The translations under genes and the position numbers were made by a program. The notes below the pieces were generated by a model that ran no database searches, was not told where the DNA came from, and saw only the letters and a program-made list of their open reading frames with translations. DNA of 64,000 bases from Bacillota bacterium (lineage in GTDB: Bacteria; Bacillota; Clostridia; Lachnospirales; Lachnospiraceae). This document shows, piece after piece, positions 1 to 7,660 of the stretch (positions are counted from its first letter, which is position 1; every line of letters begins with the position of its first letter). Location of the stretch: NCBI GenBank assembly GCA_023418475.1, contig JAEZZO010000002.1, positions 62,001-126,000 on the forward strand, in the 5' to 3' direction.

Positions 1-60
1 GAAGCTCCTATCATTCATTGGGCAAAAAAACATCCAAGTTATTTTTCTTTATCATAGTTC

Positions 61-89
61 TTGACAATCAATATGTAAAATATTATTAT
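61..89 (+). promoter_or_regulatory. Sigma-A-type promoter and candidate autoregulatory site of the LysR gene
   Basis: A -35 TTGACA (61-66) and a -10 TATTAT (84-89) are separated by exactly 17 bases, about 45 bases before the LysR start. Overlapping the expected transcription start is the dyad CTTAT-N7-ATAAG (90-106), which resembles the interrupted palindromes bound by LysR-type regulators. Autorepression is an inference from position. Confidence 0.7.
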
Positions 90-133
90 CTTATTAAAAT
101 CATAAGTAATTACTAATGTATTGGAGCGGTATT

Positions 134-1015
134 ATGACTTTGAGGCATTTTAAAATATTTGTTACTGTATGTGATACCATGAACATGACAGCGGCCGGTG
201 AAAAACTGTACCTTTCACAGTCTGCCGTGAGCCAAGCCATCGCCGAACTGGAGAAATACTATGATACCAGGCTTTTTGACCGTTTATCCAAAAAATTATA
301 TCTGACGCAATCCGGCAGTAAGCTTTTAAGCTATGCCAGGCATATTGTACATATGAATGAAGAAACAGAGCTGGAGATGCGTGTGCTTCAGGAATGCGGT
401 TACATCCGAATTGGCGCGAGTGTAACTGTGTGTACCTGTATATTGCCTGCTATTATAGCTGCCTTTCAGGAAATAAAACCGAATGCAAAAACGGAAGTTT
501 ATGAGAATAATACCGAGAAGATAGAAGCCATGTTATTACAAGATCAAATTGATATTGGAGTTGTAGAGGGACTGATTAATTCTTCTGATATCTTTACGAA
601 ATCTTTTATGCAAGACAGACTTATTCTGGTATGCGGTAAACAGCACCGTTTTCATAATTTATCAAGTGTCTCTCCTGCCGATCTTGAGAACGAAAATTTT
701 ATGATACGTGAACCAGGCAGCGGAACAAGGTATACCTTTGAAGAGGTTATGAATGCCAACCATATCAGGTGGCGTGCAGGGTGGACCTGCAATAATACCG
801 ATACCATTAAAAGCGCAGTAGCACAGGGTCTCGGTATTTCCGTAATATCCGAAAGAGCCGTTCAAAATGATATTGCGCGGGGAGATCTTATTAAACTTAC
901 AATCGATAATATCGAATTCTTAAGAGACTTTACTATCTGCTACCACAAGAACAAATTTCTATCAGAAACTATAAAACAATTCATAGACACTGTTGAAGCT
1001 GTTTCCTCCTCTTAA
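134..1015 (+). CDS. LysR-family transcriptional regulator
   Basis: The product is a LysR-type regulator of about 293 residues, the usual length of the family. The N-terminal winged helix-turn-helix begins MTLRHFKIFVTVCDT and contains the typical segment LYLSQSAVSQAIAELE followed by LFDR. The remainder is the two-lobed effector-binding domain. I chose the ATG at 134 because GGAG lies about 7 bases upstream; an in-frame ATG at 116 precedes that Shine-Dalgarno site and would add six residues. The effector is unknown. It resembles CysL/YwfM-type regulators in overall layout, but nothing next to it identifies a target. The adjacent gene is a decayed DUF421 gene on the other strand, so the original regulatory target may have been lost. 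Confidence 0.93.
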   Translation: MTLRHFKIFVTVCDTMNMTAAGEKLYLSQSAVSQAIAELEKYYDTRLFDRLSKKLYLTQSGSKLLSYARHIVHMNEETELEMRVLQECGYIRIGASVTVCTCILPAIIAAFQEIKPNAKTEVYENNTEKIEAMLLQDQIDIGVVEGLINSSDIFTKSFMQDRLILVCGKQHRFHNLSSVSPADLENENFMIREPGSGTRYTFEEVMNANHIRWRAGWTCNNTDTIKSAVAQGLGISVISERAVQNDIARGDLIKLTIDNIEFLRDFTICYHKNKFLSETIKQFIDTVEAVSSS

Positions 1016-1016
1016 T

Positions 1017-1333
1017 CTATTTCGCATAGAATTTAGTTTTTCTCAGTTTATTGAATTTTAATTCTAAAGAAACTAACAACGCTGTTAAAAGTACCATCAT
1101 ACCATACCGATCAGATCCGGCAGCATTGGTTTATCCAGGTTACTTATTAAGTTCGCCGCTTTTGAACCTATCGTAATTCCTGTAACATAGTTAAAGAATG
1201 TCAGATGACTCAATTGTTTTTTCCCTAACAGTCTTGTCAATAAAAATAGAGTAAAAAAATAAACGTAGTTTTGTAAATAATTACCCATAAATTTATATCT
1301 TTCCCTGTCATAAAGCATTCCTTCCAAGTCCAA
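1017..1333 (-). pseudogene. Decayed DUF421 (YetF-like) membrane protein
   Basis: Intact DUF421 proteins are about 200-230 residues. This frame encodes only the first part of one: a hydrophobic helix followed by LLGKKQLSHLTFFNYV and GITIGSKAANL, the most recognisable DUF421 signature. The frame stops near 1097. The neighbouring frame continues with the family-like stretch MVLLTALLVSLELKFNKLRK until a stop at 1017, so there is one frameshift near 1100. The C-terminal half is then absent because the convergent LysR gene ends at 1015. The original start may be the internal Met before GNYLQNYVYFF. I see no sign that a functional protein is made. Confidence 0.7.
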
Positions 1334-1491
1334 ATGTTCTAATTAAGTATTTTAAGCTACCTTTATTAGAATTACCACATCCTACCAAAACATGCCTGAA
1401 ACAAAGGCTTCCTGCTCAACTTTATTCGGCCATAAAACAATAATCGCTCCGAAAGGCTTTATTTTATAGGACGATCTTTTTCTGCATACAT

Positions 1492-1524
1492 AAAAAGGGA
1501 CCCTGGCTAGAATCCAAAGTCCCC
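1492..1524 (-). terminator. Rho-independent terminator after the DUF975 gene
   Basis: Read on the minus strand, GGGACTTTGG pairs with CCAGGGTCCC through ten base pairs, two of them G-U, and is followed by TTTTT. It lies about 35 bases past the stop codon of the DUF975 gene. Confidence 0.75.
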
Positions 1525-1556
1525 TGCTTCTATTTAGAGCAAATAATTTTTGTTAT

Positions 1557-2276
1557 TTACATACCTCCCGTATAATACCCATTATTTCCATTATCGTTTG
1601 TATTATTAGAACCATATTTACCGGAAACATCATAGAAGAATGCAGCATTGGCCGCATTAATATAAGGCCCCAGCCATAAGAAGCCTATTCCACAGGTAAA
1701 GAAACACAGGAATCCCCAGCCAATAAAGCTGATGTTCAGGCAGAATAGACGCCACTTATTTCCATTCATCATATCCTTTGAGTAACGTATCGCTTCATTT
1801 ATTCCCATTTCCGGATTTTCCTCCAGGATATACGGAGTCATCGCGTAGCTGTATTCTGCTATAATCCCCGGAATAATAAAAAGCAGGGTCCATAGAATAA
1901 TATACAGGGTAACTAACAGGTTCATGCAAAATCCCTTCCAGAATATATGAAAGCTTGAAAACAAATCCGTAAACTGTGGATTGTTATTATCAAGTAAATT
2001 TCTGTTAAACCTGCAATAACCCAACTGTATTGCACCGCCAAAGAAAAATGCAATCAATGCGATTACTGTGACAAGGTACAAGACACCTCCAAAAAGCGGT
2101 AGGGCAAAACGCGGATCAATATTGTGTATGCGCTCCCTCCACTGCATATCCGGAACTTTAAAAGCCATAGCATTCGCTCCCAAAAGTGATGCAATAAAAC
2201 CGGTTCCGATTGCAAGTGCCCATCTGCCTTCTAATGCACGACGCGCTATGTTACGAAAATCATTTGCATAATACAT
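1557..2276 (-). CDS. DUF975 family integral membrane protein
   Basis: The protein has the DUF975 layout: an N-terminal amphipathic segment (NDFRNIARRALEGRW), then several hydrophobic helices, with the family-like stretch SYAMTPYILEENPEMGINEAIRYSKDMMNGNKW between two of them (given here by description: Pro-Tyr-Ile-Leu followed by a conserved Ser-Lys-Met). The tail is Asn/Gly-rich. Function is unknown for the family. AGGAGG lies immediately against an upstream ATG at 2285, which is too close; the ATG three codons later, at 2276, has a proper nine-base spacing and is the better start. The gene is divergent from the hypothetical gene at 2437. Confidence 0.85.
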   Translation of the reverse strand: MYYANDFRNIARRALEGRWALAIGTGFIASLLGANAMAFKVPDMQWRERIHNIDPRFALPLFGGVLYLVTVIALIAFFFGGAIQLGYCRFNRNLLDNNNPQFTDLFSSFHIFWKGFCMNLLVTLYIILWTLLFIIPGIIAEYSYAMTPYILEENPEMGINEAIRYSKDMMNGNKWRLFCLNISFIGWGFLCFFTCGIGFLWLGPYINAANAAFFYDVSGKYGSNNTNDNGNNGYYTGGM

Positions 2277-2341
2277 ATCTTTCATCCTCCTTTGCTTTGC
2301 CTATATCGTTACTGTTATACATTTCATTGAATTTCCTGACA

Positions 2342-2370
2342 TTGCATATTTGAAAAGGGTATATTATAAT
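2342..2370 (+). promoter_or_regulatory. Sigma-A-type promoter for the gene at 2437
   Basis: TTGCAT (2342-2347) and TATAAT (2365-2370) are separated by 17 bases, some 65 bases before the downstream start codon. The leader then contains a small hairpin with CCTGC/GCAGG arms near 2391-2412. Confidence 0.6.
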
Positions 2371-2436
2371 AATGATAAAACAACTTGTTTCCTGCGGCTT
2401 TTCGCTTGCAGGTATTAGAAAGGAATGGTTATTCGT

Positions 2437-2841
2437 ATGTCTCATAAAAATAAAAAAGCAAGTCAGCTGCCGGTAAAGAAATATCTGGATTTGTTCTATA
2501 TGTCCCCTATGGAACTAAGCGCCAGGGAAATTGCTTTCTTACTAAAGGATTCGAAAGAACTCTCTATAGAGCTTTGGGAAGAGATGAATATCCTTGAAAT
2601 TGAACTACCTAATGAAAATTCATTAGATTTTGAGCCGCTTGAGGCTTCCTTCCAAAGTCCTTCCGATGCTGCATTTATTAAAAACCGCAATATCAAAACA
2701 ATTTTTGCCATTAATTTAGATGAAGCTGATCTAGATACTGCAATCCCTTATTTTGATCAGATTGTTCAGGAATATTCCGGCTTTTTCTGCGCCGATAGTG
2801 ACGACTTTACCCCGGTATATGCCGGTTCCGCCAAACGGTAA
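2437..2841 (+). CDS. Hypothetical acidic protein
   Basis: I do not recognise this protein of about 134 residues. It is soluble and acidic, with a basic N-terminus (SHKNKKASQLPVKKYLDL) and a central segment rich in Glu and Leu. It has no signal peptide, membrane helix or obvious metal ligands. The ATG at 2425 touches the AGGA site, so translation more likely begins at the ATG at 2437. It has its own recognisable promoter, is divergent from the DUF975 gene and convergent with the HD-GYP gene, so it is probably a single-gene unit. Codon use looks like its neighbours. Confidence 0.7.
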   Translation: MSHKNKKASQLPVKKYLDLFYMSPMELSAREIAFLLKDSKELSIELWEEMNILEIELPNENSLDFEPLEASFQSPSDAAFIKNRNIKTIFAINLDEADLDTAIPYFDQIVQEYSGFFCADSDDFTPVYAGSAKR

Positions 2842-2896
2842 GAAAAATAAGTATGTACTTCTCAAAGCAACCGTTACGCTTGGGAACATAATCTGT

Positions 2897-3970
2897 TTAA
2901 ATAATCGCATCGATCACTAATTTATGATCTTTTGAAAGATCAACAAAATCGTCTCCAATCCGGATTACCGGCCTCGACAGAGAAAACTTGTTAGTCATAA
3001 TAACCTCTCCTTCACGGCCGTCACTTAGACGCACGATATTATGCAGATAGGATTCTATAATATGCTCCATAAAGGTCATCAGATATCCAGGATCATATTT
3101 AAGGAAGCCATCTCTTTCAAAATTTTCTACTACATCAAAAGGACAGATCGCATTGCGGTAGCATCGGTTTGAAGTCATTGCATCATATACATCCGCAATT
3201 GCGATAATCTTTGCATAGTCATCTATCTGATCCGCAACAAATCCATTCGGATAGCCGCTTCCGTCTGTTCTCTCATGATGCATCAGTGCTGCATATTTTA
3301 CTCGAATATCGATCGGTTGATCCTTCAATACCTGGTATCCTTTTATTGTATGCGTTTTTATGGTATTAAATTCTTCTTTGGTTAATCTGGCTTCCTTCAT
3401 AAGAATTTCTTTCGGAATTACCAGCTTGCCTATATCATGGAACAGCCCTGCCAGTGTCAGTATCCGCGCTTCTGCCATAGGCAGTTTCAGCCAACTGGCA
3501 AATATTCTGCAGATTAAGGCTACGTTCAGACTATGGACATAGGTCATATCATCATAATTACGTATCCCATGAAGCATCTCCAGAACATGTGCCCCATTTC
3601 GGCCCTCTTTCAGTATCTGATCTGTCTCAGCAATCATTTCATCGATCTTAAGATTATCAATACCGCGAATAATCTTGTTAAAATTATCCTTCACACCTGT
3701 AACAGAATTTATATAGGTACGGTTAAATTTCTTAAATTCCGACGTATTTCGGAGTATCTCTATATAAGATTCTCCAGTATTGTCGGAAGTTTTTTTATCC
3801 TTCTTATATATGAGCAGATCATGAATGTTATAAAATCTAAGCTTCGTGATCATTCTATCATCTAAGGCTGTTCCTTTTGTAATAATTAACTGATCGTTCG
3901 CTGTATAAATATCCGATGCTACCACCATACCGGGTAATGCCTGATCTGTCCTTATTTTAAATGTCTCCAC
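2897..3970 (-). CDS. HD-GYP domain cyclic-di-GMP phosphodiesterase
   Basis: The C-terminal two-thirds is an HD-GYP domain. The sequence shows the HD pair in LFHDIGKLVIP, the later histidines in LMHHERTDGSGYPNG, which contains the GYP signature, and IIAIADVYDAMTSNR. Such domains hydrolyse cyclic di-GMP to pGpG or GMP using a di-iron or similar metal centre. The first 120 residues or so have no receiver domain and form an uncharacterised N-terminal region common in clostridial HD-GYP proteins. The start is a GTG at 3970 preceded by a purine-rich GAAGG site. The protein is cytoplasmic; there is no membrane segment. It stands downstream of exoA on the same strand but with a gap of about 90 bases. 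Confidence 0.92.
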   Translation of the reverse strand: METFKIRTDQALPGMVVASDIYTANDQLIITKGTALDDRMITKLRFYNIHDLLIYKKDKKTSDNTGESYIEILRNTSEFKKFNRTYINSVTGVKDNFNKIIRGIDNLKIDEMIAETDQILKEGRNGAHVLEMLHGIRNYDDMTYVHSLNVALICRIFASWLKLPMAEARILTLAGLFHDIGKLVIPKEILMKEARLTKEEFNTIKTHTIKGYQVLKDQPIDIRVKYAALMHHERTDGSGYPNGFVADQIDDYAKIIAIADVYDAMTSNRCYRNAICPFDVVENFERDGFLKYDPGYLMTFMEHIIESYLHNIVRLSDGREGEVIMTNKFSLSRPVIRIGDDFVDLSKDHKLVIDAII

Positions 3971-4061
3971 GTAAAACCTTCACCCCCAATTATTATAGCC
4001 TTCCTATCTTTCGTAAACCTTCTCTATTAAAGACCCAATCCCGTTTTCGTCTTGCTTTCAA

Positions 4062-4814
4062 TTATTTTATTACCAATTCCACCGGACAATGATCACTTCC
4101 CATAATATTTCCGTGAATGACACTATCCTCAACTCTTTCCTTTAAGCACTCCGAAACGAGAAAGTAATCTATGCGCCATCCTGCATTCTTTTCTCTGGCT
4201 TTGAACATATAGGACCACCAGGTATAAGCATCCTTTCTCTCCGGATAGATATAGCGAAAGGTATCCACAAAGCCGCTCTCCAAAAGCTTTGTCATTTTAC
4301 CTCTCTCTTCCGGTGTAAAACCTGCGTTTTTTGTATTCGTTTTCGGATTTTTTAAATCAATTTCCTGATGAGCTACATTAAGGTCACCGCATATAATAAC
4401 CGGTTTCTTTTTATCCAGGTTGAGCAGATAGGAACGAAAATCATCCTCCCATGTCATACGATAATCAAGTCTTGCCAACTCTCTTTGAGAATTCGGTGTG
4501 TAAACCGTAACGACATAAAAATCCTCAAACTCTGCTGTTATAACTCTGCCCTCATCGTTATGCCTGTCCATACACAGATCATAGCAAACACTGATTGGCT
4601 CCTGCTTCGTAAAGAGAGCCGTACCGGAATACCCCTTCTTTACAGCAGAATTAAAATATTGGTGGTATCCTTCAAAGGATACCTCGACCTGTTCCGGCTG
4701 TAATTTTGTCTCCTGAAGGCAGAATACATCCGCATCTGACTCCTTAAAAAACTGCTCAAATCCCTTATTCAAACAAGCTCTTAAGCCATTCACATTCCAT
4801 GATATAAGCTTCAT
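4062..4814 (-). CDS. exoA: Exodeoxyribonuclease III (AP endonuclease)
   Basis: The product belongs to the ExoIII/ExoA class of the endonuclease-exonuclease-phosphatase fold and cleaves DNA at abasic sites in base-excision repair. Diagnostic motifs are MKLISWNVNGLRA at the N-terminus, LQETKLQ with the metal-binding Glu, GDLNVAH, and the C-terminal GSDHCPVELVI carrying the catalytic Asp-His. Length (about 250 residues) is standard. A GTG at 4820 overlaps the GGAGG site; the ATG at 4814 has a six-base spacing and matches where family members start. The HAD phosphatase gene lies about 40 bases upstream on the same strand and may be cotranscribed. Confidence 0.96.
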   Translation of the reverse strand: MKLISWNVNGLRACLNKGFEQFFKESDADVFCLQETKLQPEQVEVSFEGYHQYFNSAVKKGYSGTALFTKQEPISVCYDLCMDRHNDEGRVITAEFEDFYVVTVYTPNSQRELARLDYRMTWEDDFRSYLLNLDKKKPVIICGDLNVAHQEIDLKNPKTNTKNAGFTPEERGKMTKLLESGFVDTFRYIYPERKDAYTWWSYMFKAREKNAGWRIDYFLVSECLKERVEDSVIHGNIMGSDHCPVELVIK

Positions 4815-4855
4815 ATTCACCCTCCAATTCTTCGCATATATTTAGCTTCATAATA

Positions 4856-5509
4856 TTATTCTTCCCAGTCAGTAATAACCCTGTATACATCTTCTACCGT
4901 TTCTGCTATCCTGTCCGCACCGGCCTCTTCCAGCTCTTCCTTGCTGCCAAAACCATATAATACACCAATAGAGGCAATCCCGGCGCTTTTTGCACCTTCT
5001 GTATCATGTTTACGGTCGCCTACCATTACAGCCTCCGAGTAATCCGTAATACCGTTATTTTCCATTGCATATCGAATAACCGCTTCCTTGGTGTCACGTG
5101 AGGTATCCAGAGACGCTCCGCAGATATCTGTAAAATATTGATCCAGATTAAAATGCTTCATAACCTTCTTTGCAAAAACTTCAGGCTTAGAGGTTGCCAC
5201 AATCAGAATTTTACCTGCATTCTTAAGTTTTACCAAAAGCTCTTCCATTCCATCATATACTTCATTTTCAAAAAGACCTGTTACCGAATAACGTTCTCTA
5301 TATTTTGCTAATGCTTCTTCCGCTTCTTCCGGTGACAGGGAATGAAATTCCTGAAAAGAAACCCGCAGCGGCGGTCCAATATAAGAACATAGTTTTTCAA
5401 GATTTGGTTCCTCAATCCCAAAGGACTTCAGTGCATACTGTACTGATCTGGTAATGCCAAGCATGGGGTTTGATATTGTTCCGTCTAAATCCATTAAAAT
5501 ATATTTCAT
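4856..5509 (-). CDS. HAD-superfamily hydrolase, phosphoglycolate phosphatase-like
   Basis: The protein carries the HAD motifs in order: DLDGT with the nucleophilic Asp at the N-terminus, the Thr-Ser of VATSKPE (motif II), a Lys in motif III, and VMVGDRKHDTEGA (motif IV). The cap is the small helical C1 type, as in Gph/PpaX, so it is probably a phosphatase acting on small phosphate esters. Substrate cannot be told from sequence. The start at 5509 follows GAGGAAAAG directly and begins MKYILMDLDGT; the longer frame adds 11 residues that are not typical of the family. Confidence 0.9.
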   Translation of the reverse strand: MKYILMDLDGTISNPMLGITRSVQYALKSFGIEEPNLEKLCSYIGPPLRVSFQEFHSLSPEEAEEALAKYRERYSVTGLFENEVYDGMEELLVKLKNAGKILIVATSKPEVFAKKVMKHFNLDQYFTDICGASLDTSRDTKEAVIRYAMENNGITDYSEAVMVGDRKHDTEGAKSAGIASIGVLYGFGSKEELEEAGADRIAETVEDVYRVITDWEE

Positions 5510-5606
5510 CTTTTCCTCACATTCTGCGCAAGCTTTGTGCACCTGTTAAGTGTGTTCCTTCATTATACGCTATCGTCTTTGTATCTCGTAAACTCTTAAT
5601 CCAGCG

Positions 5607-5870
5607 TTACCATTTAGGCCTAATAGCAGGACAGCCTTTCTTTTTTATGGCAGCTCGGTATTCTACAAAACAACCGCACAGCCTGCAAATCCCCTCTTCC
5701 AGATAATCACATTGTTCACAGTAGGACAGTCTCCTCTGGTAGGTCTGTTCCTGCGTTTTTATACTTTCATCCAAACCCCGCAGATAGATTCTCATATTAT
5801 TCAGAAATTCCTCCGGTGCAATGTCTGCCAGAAGACATTTCCTGCATGGCTTCTTATTCTGCTGATCCAT
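5607..5870 (-). CDS. DUF6171-like Cys-rich small protein
   Basis: This protein of 87 residues has paired cysteines: CRKC near the N-terminus, CEQC and then CRLCGC, followed by GCPAIRPKW at the end. The pattern suggests one or two zinc or iron-sulfur sites and matches a Firmicutes family I recognise as DUF6171, of unknown function. Its start overlaps the end of the DUF951 gene by 17 bases, so the two are probably translationally coupled. Confidence 0.75.
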   Translation of the reverse strand: MDQQNKKPCRKCLLADIAPEEFLNNMRIYLRGLDESIKTQEQTYQRRLSYCEQCDYLEEGICRLCGCFVEYRAAIKKKGCPAIRPKW

Positions 5871-6060
5871 TATCGTTTCCTGACGGCTTTTTAACCTGTT
5901 TTATGTTTTTTTCCACCTGTTTTCTGGGCAGCATAACTTGATGACCGCATCCAAGACATTTTAGACGAAAATCCATTCCAACCCGGAGTATCTCCCATTC
6001 ACTGCTTCCGCAGGGATGCTGTTTTTTTAATTTTACTATTTCTCCTACGTTTAAATCCAT
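5854..6060 (-). CDS. DUF951 family protein
   Basis: A short basic protein with the DUF951 pattern: MDLNVGEIVKLKKQHPCGS, then W..LRVG.DFRLKCLGCGHQVMLPR. This is a small beta-barrel-like family found next to chromosome-partition or translation genes in Firmicutes; the function is unknown. The ATG at 6060 has GGAG nine bases upstream and begins at the usual family start. It overlaps the following Cys-rich gene. Confidence 0.85.
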   Translation of the reverse strand: MDLNVGEIVKLKKQHPCGSSEWEILRVGMDFRLKCLGCGHQVMLPRKQVEKNIKQVKKPSGNDNGSAE

Positions 6061-6515
6061 AACACACATCTCCATTCTGCCTTGTAATTATAAATAATAC
6101 TACCTCTATCTATCTGATTTTTACCAAACATAAGCCTTAAATTAATTTACCCGATGGGGTACGGGTGTACATATTCTTCTTATTAACCTTAATACAGCTA
6201 TTGTCAGGTTAACCATCTGCTTAGATTATTATATTACATTTTCTTATAATCATTATATAGTTTGAAAATAAATAGTGCAATCCATTTCTCTCAAATAGAA
6301 TTATTACTCCCTGTCTTGACTTTCTACTATATAAGTATATATTTGGTAAAAACACATTATGTAATTACAATACGATATAGTAGTTCGGTGAAGAATTTAG
6401 CAGTATTTTTTAGGGAAGCAAAAGATTTAAAGAATAGCTACGGAGATGATATTACTCTGGGAGTAATAAAAATGACGTCTGATACAAAAATAACTAATAA
6501 TTATTTATTTTGTAC
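6061..6515. other. Long AT-rich gap before the hemolysin III gene
   Basis: Together with the promoter and leader listed separately, this forms a 588-base gap between divergent genes. It contains an open frame of 98 codons (6262-6558) with a TTGACT/TATATT-like pair ahead of it, but no Shine-Dalgarno site or family resemblance that I recognise. I see no further feature. Confidence 0.4.
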
Positions 6516-6544
6516 TTGTAAACCCACGCGACATAGTGTAGTAT
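6516..6544 (+). promoter_or_regulatory. Candidate promoter of the hemolysin III gene
   Basis: TTGTAA (6516-6521) and TAGTAT (6539-6544) are 17 bases apart. The predicted transcription start falls just before the inverted repeat at 6557-6600. Confidence 0.45.
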
Positions 6545-6556
6545 ACAATTATAGAT

Positions 6557-6600
6557 AACGTAGTATTAATAACTATATTGCGATATATTAATTCTACGTT
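6557..6600. repeat. Inverted repeat in the hemolysin III leader
   Basis: AACGTAGTATTAATA (6557-6571) is complementary to the arm at 6586-6600 in 14 of 15 positions, with 14 bases between. It begins a few bases after the predicted transcription start and ends about 49 bases before the ATG. It could be an operator or an mRNA hairpin; it lacks a U-tract, so it is not an ordinary terminator. Confidence 0.6.
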
Positions 6601-6648
6601 TTGAATACTTATTTTATAAAATAATCGTATAAAAAGGAGTTGATCATT

Positions 6649-7317
6649 ATGACCACAAAAAAAATTGTTCCAAAAGATCCAGGAAGTGCCATCACACATT
6701 TTATCGGTATGCTGATGGCTATATTTGCTTCTGTGCCTCTTCTGATTAAAGCCGCCGGCACCCCCGGCAGTATTCATATGATATCACTTGGAATATTTAT
6801 TCTAAGTATGATTTTATTATACACCGCTAGTACGGTATATCATTCCTTCGGCAGAAGTGAAGCTGTTCACCTGCGTCTTAAAAAGTTTGATCATATGTCC
6901 ATCTACATCTTAATAGCCGGAACTTACACTCCAATCTGCCTGATTGTATTGGATGATCGTATCGGCCTTACCTTGTTGACTTTAATTTGGAGTCTTGCTC
7001 TGCTTGGTGTTATTATCACCTTATTTTGGGTACATTGTCCGAAATGGTTTTCATCTGTCATCTATATTGCTATGGGATGGACCTGCGTTCTTGCCTTCAC
7101 TCCGATTATCAACTCTCTTCCAGCTCCTGCCTTTTACTGGCTTCTGGCTGGCGGTATTATCTATACCATCGGCGGAGTTATCTATGCGCTGAAGCTTCCT
7201 ATTTTCAACAGCCGACATAAGAATTTCGGTACCCATGAGATATTCCACTTATTCTGCATTGGCGGGAGCTTCTGTCACTTCATGCTAATGTACCTTTATA
7301 TTACAATAATGCCCTAA
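6649..7317 (+). CDS. Hemolysin III family (PAQR-like) membrane protein
   Basis: The protein has seven hydrophobic segments and the family's conserved polar residues: an early ITHFIG, STVYHSF after helix two, FDHMSIYILIAGTYTP, and the C-terminal THEIFHLFCIGGSFCHF with its histidines. This places it in the HlyIII/YqfA/PAQR family, integral membrane proteins tied to membrane-lipid homeostasis and thought to bind a metal through the conserved histidines. Despite the name, hemolytic activity cannot be inferred. AAGGAG lies nine bases before the ATG at 6649. It is a single-gene unit with a structured leader. Confidence 0.93.
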   Translation: MTTKKIVPKDPGSAITHFIGMLMAIFASVPLLIKAAGTPGSIHMISLGIFILSMILLYTASTVYHSFGRSEAVHLRLKKFDHMSIYILIAGTYTPICLIVLDDRIGLTLLTLIWSLALLGVIITLFWVHCPKWFSSVIYIAMGWTCVLAFTPIINSLPAPAFYWLLAGGIIYTIGGVIYALKLPIFNSRHKNFGTHEIFHLFCIGGSFCHFMLMYLYITIMP

Positions 7318-7333
7318 TTAAGAAAAATGCATA

Positions 7334-7370
7334 ACAAAACCGCCCCTCTATCTTGCGATAAAGGGACGGT
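7334..7370 (-). terminator. Rho-independent terminator reading leftward
   Basis: On the minus strand a 14-base arm ACCGTCCCTTTATC, a GCAA tetraloop and the complementary arm (two G-U pairs) are followed by TTTTG. It terminates transcription arriving from pgi and from the gene remnant at 7385. Confidence 0.8.
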
Positions 7371-7384
7371 ATGTCATATCTATA

Positions 7385-7540
7385 TTAAGCAGCCGAATGT
7401 TTCTGGTAAGGTATCAAGGCAGTAAGCTGTTCACGCTCTTCATGAGGTAAAATAATTTCGGTTGCGAATGCTTTAAAGATATGTATCGTATCCCGAGAAA
7501 ACTGTCTTGTTACCTTTGATATGATTAATACATTATACTC
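7385..7540 (-). pseudogene. Possible 3' remnant of a gene
   Basis: The 343-base space between the hemolysin III and pgi genes contains a minus-strand frame of about 50 codons that has no start codon. It reads as plausible protein (for example HIFKAFATEIILPHEEREQL) and ends 15 bases before a strong terminator. I do not recognise the family. The 7-bp inverted repeat TTACACT/AGTGTAA near 7556-7580 lies just upstream. The remnant could be chance. Confidence 0.25.
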
Positions 7541-7660
7541 TGTAAAGATTGGTTATGTTACACTTTATTTACAGTGTAATATTTTAACCGCTGCTTATAT
7601 GTCTGTTCTTATAGAATAATTTCTCTTTCCTATCTTCCTTCGTCTCGTATGCTAGGAGTA

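Noticed and set aside
6262..6558. Open frame of 98 codons before the hemolysin III gene
   Set aside because: It has a promoter-like pair ahead but no ribosome site, no family resemblance, and overlaps the better promoter of the next gene.
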